A stretch of 64,000 nt of DNA from Hypomesus transpacificus (Eukaryota; Chordata; Actinopteri; Osmeriformes; Osmeridae), in the NCBI RefSeq assembly GCF_021917145.1, contig NC_061067.1, positions 7,281,690-7,345,689 of the forward strand. Direction: 5' to 3'. Shown piece by piece: positions 11,080 to 24,300 of this stretch. The translations under genes and the position numbers were made by a program. A model generated the notes under the pieces. It saw nothing but the letters and a program-made list of their open reading frames with translations. It searched no databases and was not told where the DNA came from. Every line of letters starts with the position of its first letter. The stretch's first letter is position 1.

Positions 11080-13365
11080 TTGATCCACAGAGGGCAGAGT
11101 GGAAGCCAGAGCATCCTGTAGTCACCAGGCGTCCCTTCAGAGGAACTGCAGGCAGGGAAAGCTGCACAACGGCCTCCAGTCTGTTAGCTAGCAACTGTCG
11201 CATGCTTGATTTCTGGTCAGGAATAATGATGTTTTTGAAGGCTGTCGCAAGCATTCAGCCCCCATGCACAGGGTTAGATTATACTGCATCAGTAATGCAG
11301 TACAATCTTTCACTCCTTTTATCCGAAACGTACTTCCTGACTGCTAGCACAGCTCGCTGTCACAGACAACCGTAGCGGTGCGAGCAGGCAACCTGTGACG
11401 CTGCGTGTCCTCCGCAGGGCCATGTTCATGAGCGGCCTGAGCGAGAGCAAGCAGACGCACGTCCACATGAGGAACATGGACCCAGCCACGCTGCAGATCA
11501 TCATCACCTACGCCTACACCGGCAACCTGGCCATCAGCGACAGCACAGTGGAGCCCCTCTACGAGACCGCCTGCTTCCTGCAGGTAGCACGCGCACACAC
11601 ACACATCCTTTATCCTAGCTCACTGCTTCCTGTTTTTCCTTACCCTCTCAAAGACCCTTTGTATTCTTTCGGTTCTCTCACTGTCATTCCTTCTACATTC
11701 AGAGTCAAAAGTCGACGTCATTATGACTGATCGCTTGGCACAGTGCACAAGGTTATTCGCCTCTCCCCATCTTATCTAACCCCCGCCCCCCTCCGTCTTC
11801 TCCAGGTGGAGGACGTCCTGCTGCAGTGCCGCGACTACCTGGTGAAGAAGATCAACGCGGAGAACTGCGTGCGCATGCTGAGCATCGGCGACCTGTTCAG
11901 CTGCAGCGAGCTGAAGCAGAGCGCCAAGCGCATGGTGGAGCAGAAGTTCCCCGTGGTGTACCGCCAGGAGGCCTTCCTGCAGCTGTCCCACGAGCTGCTG
12001 GTGGACGTGCTGAGCAGCGACAACCTCAACGTGGAGAAGGAGGAGACGGTGCGCGAGGCGGCCATGCTGTGGCTGGAGTACAACACGGAGGCCCGCTCGC
12101 AGCACCTGTCCTCCGTGCTCAGCCAGATCCGCATCGACGCCCTGTCGGAGGTGGCGCAGCGCGCCTGGTTCAAAGGCCTGCCGCCCAACGACCAGTCGGT
12201 GGTGGTCCAGGGCCTCTACAAGTCCATGCCCAAGTTCTTCAAGCCGCGCCTGGGCATGACCAAGGAGGAGATGCTGATCTTCATGGAGGCCACGGCCGAG
12301 ACGGCGGGCGACAGCGTCCACGTGATGGGCGGACCGGGCCACACGGTGGTCTGCTACAGCCCGCAGGCCGAGAAGGTGTACAAGCTGAGCAACCCCCCCG
12401 GGGACCTGCAGAAGGTGGGCACACTGGTCACCCCGGACAACGACGTGTTCATCGCCGGCGGGCAGATCCCGCTCAAGAACTCCATCTCCAACCACGGCAA
12501 GGGCGGCAAGCTGCAGGCCGTCTTCCGCTCGGTGGACACCTTCTTCTGGTTCGACGCCCAGCAGAACGCCTGGGTGGCCAAGACGCCCATGGTGTGCGCC
12601 CGCATCAAGCCCTCGCTGGTGTACTGCGAGGGCCACATCTACGCCATCGGCGGCGACAACGTGGGCGGCGAGCTGAGCAAGCGCACGGCCGAGCGCTACG
12701 ACTGCGAGAAAGACGAGTGGAGCATGGTGAGCCCGCTGCCCTGCGCCTGGAACTGGAACACGTGCGTGGCGGCCCACGACTGCATCTACGTGATGACGCA
12801 CGACCTCATGTACTGCTACTTCCCCCGCGCCGACGCCTGGGTGGAGATGGCCATGCGCAAGACCAGCCGGTGCTTCGCCTCGGCCGCCGCCTTCGGCGAC
12901 CTCATCTTCTACATCGGCGGCCTGCACGTGGTCAGCAACTCGGGCGTCCGCCTGCCCACTAGCACCATCGACGGCTCCTCCGTCACCGTGGAGATCTACG
13001 ACATCGGCAAGAACGAGTGGCGTCTGGCTGCCAACATTCCCGCCAAGCGCTACTCGGACCCGTGCGTGCGCGCAGTGGTGCTGCTCGACTCGCTGTGCAT
13101 CTTCATGCGCGAGACGCACATGAACGAGCGGGCCAAGTACGCTATCTACCAGTACGACCTGGAGCTGGACCGCTGGTACCTGCGGCAGCCCGTGTCGGAG
13201 CGCGTGCTCTGGGACCTGGGCAAGGACTTCCGCTGTGCCGTGGGGAAGCTGTACCCCTCCTGTCTGGAGGAGTCCCCCTGGAAGCCCCCCACCTACCTCT
13301 TCTCCCCAGATGGAGCCGAGGAATTCGAGGTGGACGGGGAGATGGTCTCCCTCCCCCACGTATAG
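9473..13365 (+). CDS. KBTBD2: Kelch repeat and BTB domain protein 2 (CUL3 adaptor)
   Basis: Three coding exons: 9473-9645, 11418-11583 and 11806-13365. Together they give 632 aa; human KBTBD2 is about 623 aa and reads almost the same along its whole length. The BTB domain covers roughly residues 20-130 ([30 protein letters not shown]). BACK follows to about 240 ([19 protein letters not shown]). Kelch repeats fill about 310-615 (IYAIGGD, FYIGGLH), ending GEMVSLPHV. In mammals KBTBD2 is the CUL3 adaptor that targets the PI3K subunit p85alpha, so it sets insulin signalling. The start is fixed by homology to MS...[14 protein letters not shown]. The third exon is extremely GC-rich at third codon positions, unlike the neighbouring genes, and this creates long spurious frames on both strands. 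AVL9 is its convergent neighbour, as in human. Confidence 0.97.
9646..11417 (+). other. KBTBD2 intron with simple repeats
   Basis: No exon seen. It contains a CA tract at about 10337-10352, a pyrimidine-rich stretch at about 10495-10590, and a perfect CTGG tetranucleotide array at about 11039-11079. Confidence 0.6.
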
Positions 13366-13954
13366 CTGTAACCCCACACACACACACACACACACACACA
13401 CTCATGGGCATACACCTGCTCCCTGGAACTGAGCTGGATCTGCAGTGTGGAGGTATGGACCTGAAGGGTTGTGTGCAACAGAGAACAATAAGGGTTTGAT
13501 GTGATTATCTGTGTTCCATAGGGACCTGAGGACCAGGTTCCATACAAATGCTTTCATTCAACTGAATTAACAGGCTGTTTCTGACAAACCCCCTGCATCT
13601 AGCCAAGCTTGGACAGAACAGATGCCCCCTTCAAATACTAGTAATCTGAAGAGAGAAAAAAAAAAATACACAAAAAAAGGTTTTCTTATTTTGTCAGTTG
13701 TGACTTCTGTTAGGTATTATTACAAGTCTGTCTACAATACTGTTTCTACAATGTGATAATCTGAAAAGTCAGCTGATTTGTGATGGTGGTGATGATGCAC
13801 TTACTGGTAAACCTCCTTGGAATGACAATGGCAACTGTACCAAATCCCCCCAGACCTCCTCTCCCCTTTGATTACCCCCTCCCCCCCGGTTACCCCCTCT
13901 CACACCACTGTTGTTGAAACCAGGTCCATCTCTGCGACGGGCACCGGCAGAACA

Positions 13955-13985
<31 letters not shown>

Positions 13986-14038
13986 AGGCTCACCAAGGTG
14001 ACTGCAGGTCCGGTCACCAGCCTCCATCCTCCCCTCAG

Positions 14039-14322
14039 CCTCCACCCTGCTGCCCCAGGCGCCTTCACCCTCTCCTCAGCCTCCACCCTGCTGCCCCAGG
14101 CACCTTCACCCTCTCCTCAGCCTCCACCCTGCTGCCCCAGGCACCTTCACCCTCTCCTCAGCCTCCACCCTGCTGCCCCAGGCACCTTCACCCTCTCCTC
14201 AGCCTCCACCCTGCTGCCCCAGGCACCTTCACCCTCTCCTCAGCCTCCACCCTGCTGCCCCAGGCACCTTCACCCTCTCCTCAGCCTCCACCCTGCTGCC
14301 CCAGGCACCTTCACCCTCCCCA
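14039..14322 (+). repeat. 41-bp minisatellite in KBTBD2 3' UTR
   Basis: Nearly seven copies of a pyrimidine-rich 41-bp unit (CCTCCACCCTGCTGCCCCAG followed by a CACCTTCACCCTCTCCTCAG-like half). Copies are almost identical. The period is not a multiple of three and the position is downstream of a stop, so it is not coding. Confidence 0.9.
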
Positions 14323-14886
14323 CTTGACCGCCCTCCCAGCCCGGCTGGATCTCTGGACCTCTTCGCCTGCTCGTTGTTTTCTGTTTTTTGTTTTTCCACA
14401 CAACCTTGGGTTGCAACACACCTCCATTTTCAGTACAACCATAGATTTTTGGGCTCATGCATTTTTATTTCCAAGCTGCTGAAATGTATATGAATATAAA
14501 GATATATATTTTTCATATGTTTAAAAGACAAACTGTTTTAGTGTGGGGAAAATAACCAGGTCTATTTTGTATTAGTCTTTCTTTAGTTTTATTTAATGTC
14601 AGACATTACTGTAGTGTGATTGTGTATAGGTATCCATTTTTTCCTATCAGATTTAATTCTTGAGTGAAATATTGAGGAATCTTGCTGCTGATTGGGTCCA
14701 AGAGGAGAGGCTGGCCCAGGCTGTTGCTATGGAAATTGTCCCGGCAACCACTAGCAGTAGTGGAGGGGGGGTGGGTGGGGCGGGGAGGGGATTTTCCTCT
14801 TACCTTAAAAACATGAGCACAGGTGCTTCATGACAAACCTTACTAGCATGTTTGGCTGCATCATGTTCCTTTGGCACTGTATTTTG

Positions 14887-14892
14887 AATAAA
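14887..14892 (+). terminator. KBTBD2: Poly(A) signal of KBTBD2
   Basis: Canonical AATAAA about 1.5 kb past the stop codon, followed by an A-rich run. Confidence 0.65.
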
Positions 14893-15102
14893 CGTTAATT
14901 TATTAAAAAAAACATACCAAAACAAAATCCTGACTTTCTTTTCCTGTATGGTTTTAACCATAAGGATTATAAAATACCGTGTTCCAATGTGTCATGTGAG
15001 ACATGGGTCTGATAATCTGACAGCCTTCGCTGGGTCCTTGGGTTCACATGTTGCTATGATGTTGCCGTGTTGTGGGAAGGCACGTGTGTGCTGTGTTTGT
15101 CC

Positions 15103-15668
15103 AGCCACGGCCCCCACATGCCCCCAGCCCCCACATGCCCCCAGCCTCCACATGCCCCCACCTCCACATGCCCCCAGCCCCCACGTCCACATGCCCCCAG
15201 CCTCCACATGCCCCCAGCCTCCACATGCCCCCAGCCCCCACGTCCACATGCCCCCAGCCTCCACATGCCCCCAGCCTCCACACGCCCCCACGTCCACATG
15301 CCCCCAGCCCCCACATGCCCCCACATGCCCCCAGCCTCCACATGCCCCCACCTCCACATGCCCCCAGCCCCCACATGCCCCCAGCCCCCACATGCCCCCA
15401 GCCTCCACATGCCCCCAGCCTCCACATGCCCCCACATGCCCCCAGCCCCCACATGCCCCCAGCCTCCACATGCCCCAGCCCCCACATGCCCCCAGCCCCC
15501 ACATGCCCCCACCTCCACATGCCCCCAGCCCCCACATGCCCCAGCCCCCACATGCCCCCAGCCTCCACATGCCCCCACGTCCACATGCCCCCAGCCCCCA
15601 CATGCCCCCAGCCCCCACATGCCCCAGCCCCCACATGCCCCCAGCCCCCACATGCCCCCAGCCCCCAC
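15103..15668. repeat. 17-bp C-rich minisatellite between convergent genes
   Basis: More than 30 units built on ACATGCCCCCAGCCCCC and the variant with CCTCC, with some shortened units. It lies between the 3' ends of KBTBD2 and AVL9. The G-rich strand has two runs of five G per unit. The open frames across it in several frames are a product of the repeat. Confidence 0.93.
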
Positions 15669-15825
15669 CCTGGGCGCTCTTAGCCTTTGTTTGGTTGACC
15701 TACATATGAACACGGACCAGATCACCATGCTTCTGTCTCCTGGCGTGAGCCGTGTACTACCTTGATTTTAATCCGGTTGTTTTTGTTTCTTTAACATTGA
15801 CGAGGCCACATCTTGGGATTCTTCT

Positions 15826-15831
15826 TTTATT
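15826..15831 (-). terminator. AVL9: Likely poly(A) signal of AVL9
   Basis: AATAAA on the minus strand, about 1.4 kb past the AVL9 stop codon. The 15832-17254 stretch between them is AT-rich, with a 17-base G run at 17119-17135, and is read here as AVL9 3' UTR. No other gene is seen in it. Confidence 0.5.
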
Positions 15832-17254
15832 GCAGCAATGTAGCATATCACTTGTTTCTCTTCAAATACTTCAAAAGCATCCATCAGGAAAATGTGTTGT
15901 GAATTACATTTCACAATTTTGAATACATTCATATAGTTTAAATACACTTTTCAGATATTGTCAGATTTAAAAAAAGAGAAAATGCAACCAGAATTTTCTC
16001 ATAATATGCCTTTTCCAGGATTCACTAACAGAGCATACAAGTCAAAAATACAAGCTAAAATTGACTTAAACAGAATGAAGGAATGACAGTATAAAGTTTA
16101 GAGTTGGTTGACAAGACAATTCTCAATATATAATCCCTAAAAAACCTGGACTTGATCTCAAGAGCATGCTTTTTATTACAATTGTTAAAAATCTAAGTCA
16201 TCCATTTCAAATGATAGTCAAAATACAAAGTTTGCGAGGGGTTACTGTAAGCACCTCAAAATGACAAGTATACAAGCTAGCTACATATCAGAGAGAGAAC
16301 TATGGGATGTGTAGCAGAGACACATGTGGTCCATAGACATTAAGATTTGTTCCAGTGTCTTCATAACAAAATAAGGGAATTTTCAGTGATTACTATACAG
16401 GACACACGAAACACAAAAATAAATAAGTTATCCCACAGTATTTGTTTCAGTATAACGCTTCAATATTTATGTCACCCAAAATATCTCAAAACGCCTCAAG
16501 ACAAGGTCCTCCTGAGGGGCAAACCCTAACCCTTAGACTGCTAGTCCAACTCCTGGGGAAGGCCAAAGTAATACACCCATATTACTCTGGAGTCTAAGTA
16601 ATACATATGTACTACACAAATGAAATGTGCAAATGATCAATATGGAGGCCTTCAAGGGTTTCACTCATAAAGCACTTTACAAACGGGGAGGAGGTCGATG
16701 AACTGGACATATTGACGTGAACTGGTCTCCTCTTCTTCTTCTTCTCCTTCCAACCCCGTCTTCTATAAACACAGCGTCATGGCATCATCACAACATGCAT
16801 GTTCCTGAAGTGGAGATTACAGGCTGCACCACCTGTATCCATGATGGCTCCTCTGACCACATCCCGTCTGTGACAGCAGCATCAGATCATACGGGAGGAC
16901 TTTTCTTCGACTCGTTTTGTTTTTTTATTACAGTATTCCACCAGTGTGTAGGACTTGACCATAACACAGGTTTACAGCCAGGGCCTAATAATGAATAAAG
17001 AAGCACTTTTGAGCTTGAGGACAAAGGACTGTGGTTTCACAATACACAGATAGGGGCATGGATATGTAGGTTTGAACACTTCTCCTTGCTCTTTCGTGGT
17101 AACAGTGAGAAGGGGAGAGGGGGGGGGGGGGGGGGTGGCTGATTCTAATGGAAACTGACAGAGGTGAGGATTGCTGATGCTTTCCAAAAAAAGAAAACAA
17201 AAATGAATTGTTCAGGTCAACGCAATCAGTCCAGTCCTTCCGGAGTCGTCCTCT

Positions 17255-19184
17255 TTAACTAGCAGTATTGAGGGAGGAGTGAGCAGGGTCAGGGTTGGGA
17301 CTAGCTGGGGAGGATCCAACGGCAGGCTGGGCCAGGGTGGAGAACCAGGAAGACATGGCAGACTTGGCACTGGTCAGCGCCCCGCCTACTGACTGACCTG
17401 GAGATGGAGGAGGAGAGAGATATTCAAGGACTGAAGGACACTATCAGTTATGTTTGAAAAGGGTTTCAATGCAGCTACCGCACATTTGGCCACACCCAGA
17501 TAAATACTATAAAGAAACTGACACCTGTATACTTTTGTCAAATGTTTAGGGCAGTTCATTCCACATTTAGCTACATCCTATTGCTACTGGGGGAATCCAC
17601 CACAGGGTTAATGAAAATGGTAATGTGTCTTTGAACTCTTTGATCCTGGCCTTCTTACCAACGGCTTTCCCAGTCTGGACCACGCTCCGACTCGTGGTGA
17701 TCATGGCATTCCCAATCTTCTTCCCTCTCTCGCTGTTCTGCACAGAGCTGGGGGGGGGGGGGTATAGAAAACAAGCATTGTCACCAGAAATGCATCAGCA
17801 GGGCACAGGGCCCCGACACAGGGCCCAGACACAGGGCCCCGACACAGGGCCCGACACAGGGCCCCGACACAGGGCCCCGACACAGGGCCCCGACACAGGG
17901 CCCCACACAGGGCCCGACACAGGGCCCCACACAGGGCCCCGACACAGGGCCCCACACAGGGCCCGACACAGGGCCCCGACACAGGGCCCCGACACAGGGC
18001 CCCACACAGGGCCCGACACAGGGCCCCGACACAGGGCCCCGACACAGGGCCCCGACACAGGGCCCCGACACAGGGCCCCACACAGGGCCCCGACACAGGG
18101 CCCCGACACAGGGCCAGACACAGGGCCCCGACACAGGGCCCGACACAGGGCCCCGACACAGGGCCCCGACACAGGGCCCCACACAGGGCCCCGACACAGG
18201 GCCCCGACACAGGGCCCGACACAGGGCCCCGACACAGGGCCCCACACAGGGCCCGACACAGGGCCCCGACACAGGGCCCCGACACAGGGCCCCGACACAG
18301 GGCCCAGACACAGGGCCAGACACAGGGCCCCGACACAGGGCCCCACACAGGGCCCCACACAGGGCCCCGACACAGGGCCCCGACACAGGGCCAGACACAG
18401 GGCCCAGACACAGGGCCCCGACACAGGGCCCCGACACAGGGCCCCGACACAGGGCCCGACACAGGGCCCAGACACAGGGCCCCGACACAGGGCCCCGACA
18501 CAGGGCCCGACACAGGGCCCGACACCGTGATCACAGCGCTTCGCTAACAGACGCCCCTGCTTTCCTACCTTTTGAAGTTGCCATAGCAACCTGTGAAATT
18601 GGCACGCATACTTGCACAGGCACACACACACACACACACACCGGCTCCAATCCAACACATGTGCACACATGCTCAGAGCAGCTGACGTGCAGAGACATCT
18701 GCACTAATCTTAGAGGCTCTGTACCAGTCACTCTATACTGTACACACCGTCCGCCTGACACCATGACGCTCTGCACCCGCTGACCTCCCAGCGGCCCCGT
18801 ATTACACAACAAACATACCCCCACTGACCCCAATTCACTGTATCTGGCTACTACAGCCAGGTGTAGAATGAGTCAGGTGTGCAACCTCCACCAGGGAGTT
18901 TGTAATGACTACGTTTCTGTAAGTGTCTAATAAAGAAAGTAACTGTATGGTGTGCTTTCTGCCAAATTCACTTCCTTTGGCTGGACTTGATCTACAAGTG
19001 GGGTTTGTGGGCTTGTGTGCATCGTAGTACTTCAGCCTTGGAGGGGTTTCAAGAGGAGCTACTGGTCTCCCAGGGTCAAGGCTGAGGTCAGGGACAGGGG
19101 GACGGGGGGCGTCTGTGTCATGGAACATCTGAGTGTTGAAGATCAGAGCGGGCCCCAGGCCCTCGCACAGACAGAGGAAGGGTT

Positions 19185-19234
<50 letters not shown>

Positions 19235-21320
19235 GAAGAGCGTGCACATTTGCAAGTAGGTCACTAAACCACCGCCCCCTAGGCCCATTGCAACGCTTGG
19301 ACACATATACTGGCTTATACATAGCTACACAAAGCACAGCAGCCTATCCTACCCTATACCAACTCTGTTCCACCGGCAACTCAGGGTGTTGATGCAGCCA
19401 ACAGACTCACAGCACATCTGACATGTCATTGTGTGGCAACCGACAGTCCACCCCGTACCCCCGTAACATGAAGCCCTGAGCTCAGCGGCATGGAGACGGG
19501 CCGCCAGCGTGGCGTCTTTCACCACAGACACGCCAACGCCACGGTCCTGCACTCCTGATAGGGCGCCACACTCACCCGCCACAGTGCCGGTTGCTAAGCG
19601 CCGGGAATACCCAAGCGACAGCGATGAAGGCAACCCGGCGTCTCAGTACCTACAGCGCCGGCCTGTGAAGGTCCACCGCTGGCGCCTGACCCAAATAATC
19701 CCCCCCCCCCCCCCCGTCCAGTCCAGTCCAAACCAGTCCAGTCCATCCTGGCTCACAATAAAAACAGATCATAGGTTGCCAGCAGTAACCCCCCTCCCCC
19801 CCACTTCCCCCCCTCCCCCCTCCCCCCTTAGCTCGAGATACCAACACTTGGCCCCGGGGCAGGAAATGAGGTGCATCTCTTAGACGCTCAGCTGGCCGTG
19901 TGCCAGACCTGCAGCCTGACAGGGCAGTCTGGAGGAGCTAGGCAGTTTAGACTGTGTTCTGCCCAACTGCAATGACCCTGCAACCACACACCCTTCACCA
20001 ACCCTCTCTGTCCCGACCGCAGGGCAGCGTGAACAACTTGGAGCTCAGCCCTTGGGGAGTTTGAGCATTTTCAAATGTCTTTGACGGCTCCTGTTTCTTT
20101 CTGCAATGTTGCCCTCCATCCTGACCACTACATTAAGAGTGTGTGTGTGTGTGTGTGTGGGGGGGGGGGGGGATTCAACAGAGCCCAGTCTGTTTGTTTG
20201 TTTACCAAACCATTACGACTAAGTTCACAGGGGCCATGTCACAGAACAGCCCCCATGGCGACAGTGTGGGGGGGGTGGGGCATGTTCTCACCATAAAGCT
20301 ATCAATAGACAAGTTAGGGATGAAGACACACGGAGAGGGGGTGGAGGGGGGCAGAGGCTGCATATCTGGCAGGTAACCCTAGACGCCGTAGTTGCGTCCT
20401 GGGACACTGGACACGGGGCGGATCGCTTTTCCAATCACACTTCCTGGAATGAAACCCGAGATCAACCACCCACCCCGAAGACGCCAGCTCCGTTTTTGAG
20501 AATGAAAGTCTCTTATAATTGATGGGTCTAATATGAGACGTCCCCCTTCGCTCCAACTAGAACTGCTGTCATAAGCCGTCCACAGTTATTAGGGGATAGA
20601 TACTCGATGAAATAGAGCTGCTGTCACTATTTGTGATTACACGACATAGACACGGAGTACAATTCACACACTGGCCTAAAGCTCATTTCTAAATGACCAG
20701 AATATACACTGAATGCTCGGGGTTCTCTGAACATCCTAATGTCAAGTCAAATTCTCGTTTCGACATCAGTTTCCTTTCACATTTTACCCCCAAGTCCTGT
20801 TGAACTATCTTTAGAATAAAACTTTCCATGTTATGGCCTCAGTGGTAGCACATTTAAATGCATATCAAAGGATTGCAGGTTCGAATCCCCTCGGTACTTT
20901 GCTTTGGATAAAATAATCTTCTAAATGAATACATTATTGTACTGTAATGAAGTAGTTTCACATTAAGCCACAGGGTGGCAGCAATGCTACTGCATGATGA
21001 AGCCACATGGGTCCATACAGTCAACGACACATGAAACTCATTTGACTTCACCAGGTCCAGAACACAAAACTCAATTGTGTGGAACAGGAAATCCGCTCAA
21101 ATGCAGCATTTCCATTGAGAAATACTCACTGTGAGAATCTTAGCTTGACGTCAGCCACACTGTACTGCCCTTGGAACGGGTGGCTGGAAAGGAGACGAGC
21201 AATGGTTGTTAGATACACGTGACTACACAAAAGGTCCAACTCTTTTCCCTCCAAAAACAGAGATGCTAGTGCTTTACATGGATCCACAGTAGCCCAGTGA
21301 CTCTCTCACACACACACTCT

Positions 21321-21354
<34 letters not shown>

Positions 21355-24300
21355 CACACCCCCCCCCCCCCCCAGGAGGGCACCCCCTACCCTGAGGAGA
21401 TCTCGGCCATGGCTGGGTGCTTGTTGCTGTACCACACCCTGAAGTTGTGGGTGTCCTTCCAGGCAGACACAAAGGGGGAGCCGTAATCAGCCAGCAGCCT
21501 CTCGTTATCTGGAGAGCAGAGCAGAAAGGCTAGTCAGTCAGAGTGACCTACCCGCGTCCCCACCACTAGAGGCTGAACCGCTGCCGATGACTTCCATGTA
21601 ACAGAATCCATGAAGGAGTATGGAGGATAACAACCAGGTGGTGTGACGTTCTGCCATCTTTGACCTCCCTTTGTCCCCAAGGCAACCCAGAGATGACGTG
21701 GGTTCCAGGACCCGAGCATATGGCCGTGCGGCTGTCTGAGACGCCTACCTTCCTGCAGGGCGGACGACAGCAGGGCGTGGACGTAGAGGCCAAACTGGGC
21801 CCGGATCCACTCGTCGCCGCCCTCCCAGCCCGTGCCGTCCAGGAAGACGTCCTCGCGGTTCTCCATCACGTGCTTCAGCAGGTAGTCGGCGAAGCGCAGG
21901 TCGGCCGTGGTCAGGGCCAGCAGCCTCCGCAGCTCAGCGTCCTGGATGTGGATACGGGCCTCCTCCACCTGAGCACACAGTCAGAAACACACACAGTCAG
22001 AAACAAACACACAGTCAGAAACACACACACGTGTCTCCCAGGGAGATTTCCCAACTGTCAACGGAGAAGAGCTATGCACTACACATAACAACATGATCAG
22101 CTCAAATGCAAGAACACAAAGTTTCAAACGCAAAACAAACACAGGTGTGTCAGCTTGTTTGTTCTTCATGGTTGGCTCTGTCCAGGGGCCGTTACACTGG
22201 GACAGTATGGTGGAGGACTTACATCCACCACGGCATCACTCAGGTGCCTCTGCTGGCGAAAGAGGATGTTGGTTGCCCCGGCGACAAAACCGCGCACCGT
22301 CACGTCAGATAGCAGATGGTGCTGCTGCAGCGCCATATAAGGCAGGCACAGGTAACCCTAGAAATGCACAGCGGGAGGGGCACAAAGGTCACTTCCTGGG
22401 GATATGATCTGGTTACTTGCAGTGTATCGACTAGGTTGGCGTGTGAAAACCATGAGAGTGCTAGACTGACTGACAGACAGACTAACAAACTGACAGACTA
22501 ATGGCGATACTCAGGCAACGATTGGCTGACAGACAGACAGGACGGTACCTTGGTGAAGACGGCCAGGGGCAGGCCGTACTGGTCCTCCTCCAGGCCAGAC
22601 ACCAGGCCCTGCGTCACCCCCCCCTGCCCCCCCGCCGCCTGGGGCTGCACCGTGATGGGGATGCCAGGCTCAGGGTCAAAGGTCTCCGGGTGCTCTGCAG
22701 CCTCTGCCGGGTCCTTGGGGGCCCCCTCCTCCAGCACGCTGGGGTCCAGCGTCTCCCAGTCGCTCTCCGACGAGTCTGGGGAGGTCCGTGATGGGGGCCT
22801 CAGGTGGTGGGTGTCCCCCTCCGAGGCTGCGGGTCTCTGGGGGACGGCCTTTCCATCCAGGGACTCCCCCACCAGCTCCATGGTGGCGTTGGCGATATCC
22901 GTCACGGACACGGAGACAAAGTCCTCGGAGCCTGGAACACACTCCACCATGCTCAGGTCCTCTGACACGCTGCTCTTCGGCCGGTAGTGCGACGAATCAG
23001 CCAGGCCATGCTCTATCATGCCTGGATACACACACACACACCATATCATGCTATCAAAACTATACACAGTATAAATGTGGCACCATATTAGTATATACAA
23101 ATATGTTGTGATATTATAAATAAATGCTAAATACAACTTTGATGAGTATGTTAGGTGCGACTGATATGTGCCCACCTGGAAACAGAGACAGAACAGTCAT
23201 AAGAGCTCCAACTAGTCTGTTGACAGGAGACACATAGAACAGGACCTGGGCAGGAAAACAAACACACACACACACACACACGAGGTGAGTCATTCTGCCA
23301 ACAAACCTCAGAACATGAAAGGGTTGGGCGGACCAGTTACATGATTTCACAGTAAAGGTAACATATTTACCTTCTTCTCTAACAGAATCAGTTTGAAGAG
23401 AATAAGAACCTGAGGGGAGAGTGACAATGTATTATTATTATTATTTATTTTTTTGCACTTGATGAACACCTAAACTTATCATGTCGTAAAGCACAGATGG
23501 ATGACATAAAAACAAAGCTGTACCTTGTGCCGAAAGTGCAGTATTAAATCTCTTGGTGACAAACCTGAGGGGAGGAAAATAAATTCACATAAAAAAATCT
23601 CTGGCTTTCAACCCTCAAGCTACAAAACCTGTTGCTGCTTTATCTCTCAGAGAGACAGCATAATACAGACCTGGCATAGCTGACAGTTTATCTAACACAC
23701 AACAGAGCTGTAATACATGAAAACTGGCAGTTTGAACAAATAAATATGTTACTTCCAAGCCTGAGAACAATGAATTATGCTTCCACAAGTGTGGATTTTA
23801 AGTTATAAGTTTATCCATATTTATGTGACATTGCATGGATCCATAACCCTGACAGGTAATTGTTATTCACTTTATCCTGTAACATAGCACTTTGGAAAAC
23901 TGTTGCCCACAGATCAGCAGCACTGATAACCAACCGACACCTTCAAAAAAGACAACAACAAGAAGAACTTCCCTGTAATCCACACTCACTCACTGTGCAG
24001 TGCAAGGCCTGTATGCCTCATTATCCTGCATTATACCGATACAAGCTTTGCCTGTCAAACCCACTTTGCCACATTAACAGGGCAAACCACACTGACACAC
24101 CTTATACTGACAGTGTGGAGAATCTCTCAGCCATATCTGGGCCAGAGGCCCTGACGACAGTCAGGCGTCACATGTACTCTGGATCTGAGTGCACATTGAC
24201 AGATGACATAAGTCTAGTTGACATCTGTCTCCCCCACAGCCAGATAGTATTATGGGATGGTTTTTACCCAGGTAAACTTGCGACCCCTCCAGAGTGGTCC

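Larger units (their letters stand above)
13366..14910 (+). other. KBTBD2: KBTBD2 3' UTR
   Basis: It runs from the stop codon to the AATAAA at 14887-14892. It includes a CA tract right after the stop, a 29-base G run at 13957-13985 and a 41-bp minisatellite at 14039-14322. Confidence 0.6.

Noticed and set aside
11826-12962. 378-codon plus-strand frame inside KBTBD2 exon 3
   Set aside because: Arg/Ala/Gly-rich frameshadow of the true coding frame, caused by the same third-position GC bias.
11776-13401. Long antisense open frame (541 codons) over KBTBD2
   Set aside because: It mirrors the GC-rich third exon of KBTBD2, is made of repetitive His/Val/Ala/Gly codons and has no homology I recognise.
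13868-14482. Proline-rich frames downstream of KBTBD2
   Set aside because: They lie in the 3' UTR and follow the 41-bp minisatellite.
14948-15765. Long proline- or glycine-rich frames on both strands
   Set aside because: They translate the 17-bp minisatellite in several frames; unit changes keep frames open by chance.
17625-18670. Frames of 235-301 codons on both strands
   Set aside because: They translate the 12/13-bp array in the AVL9 intron.
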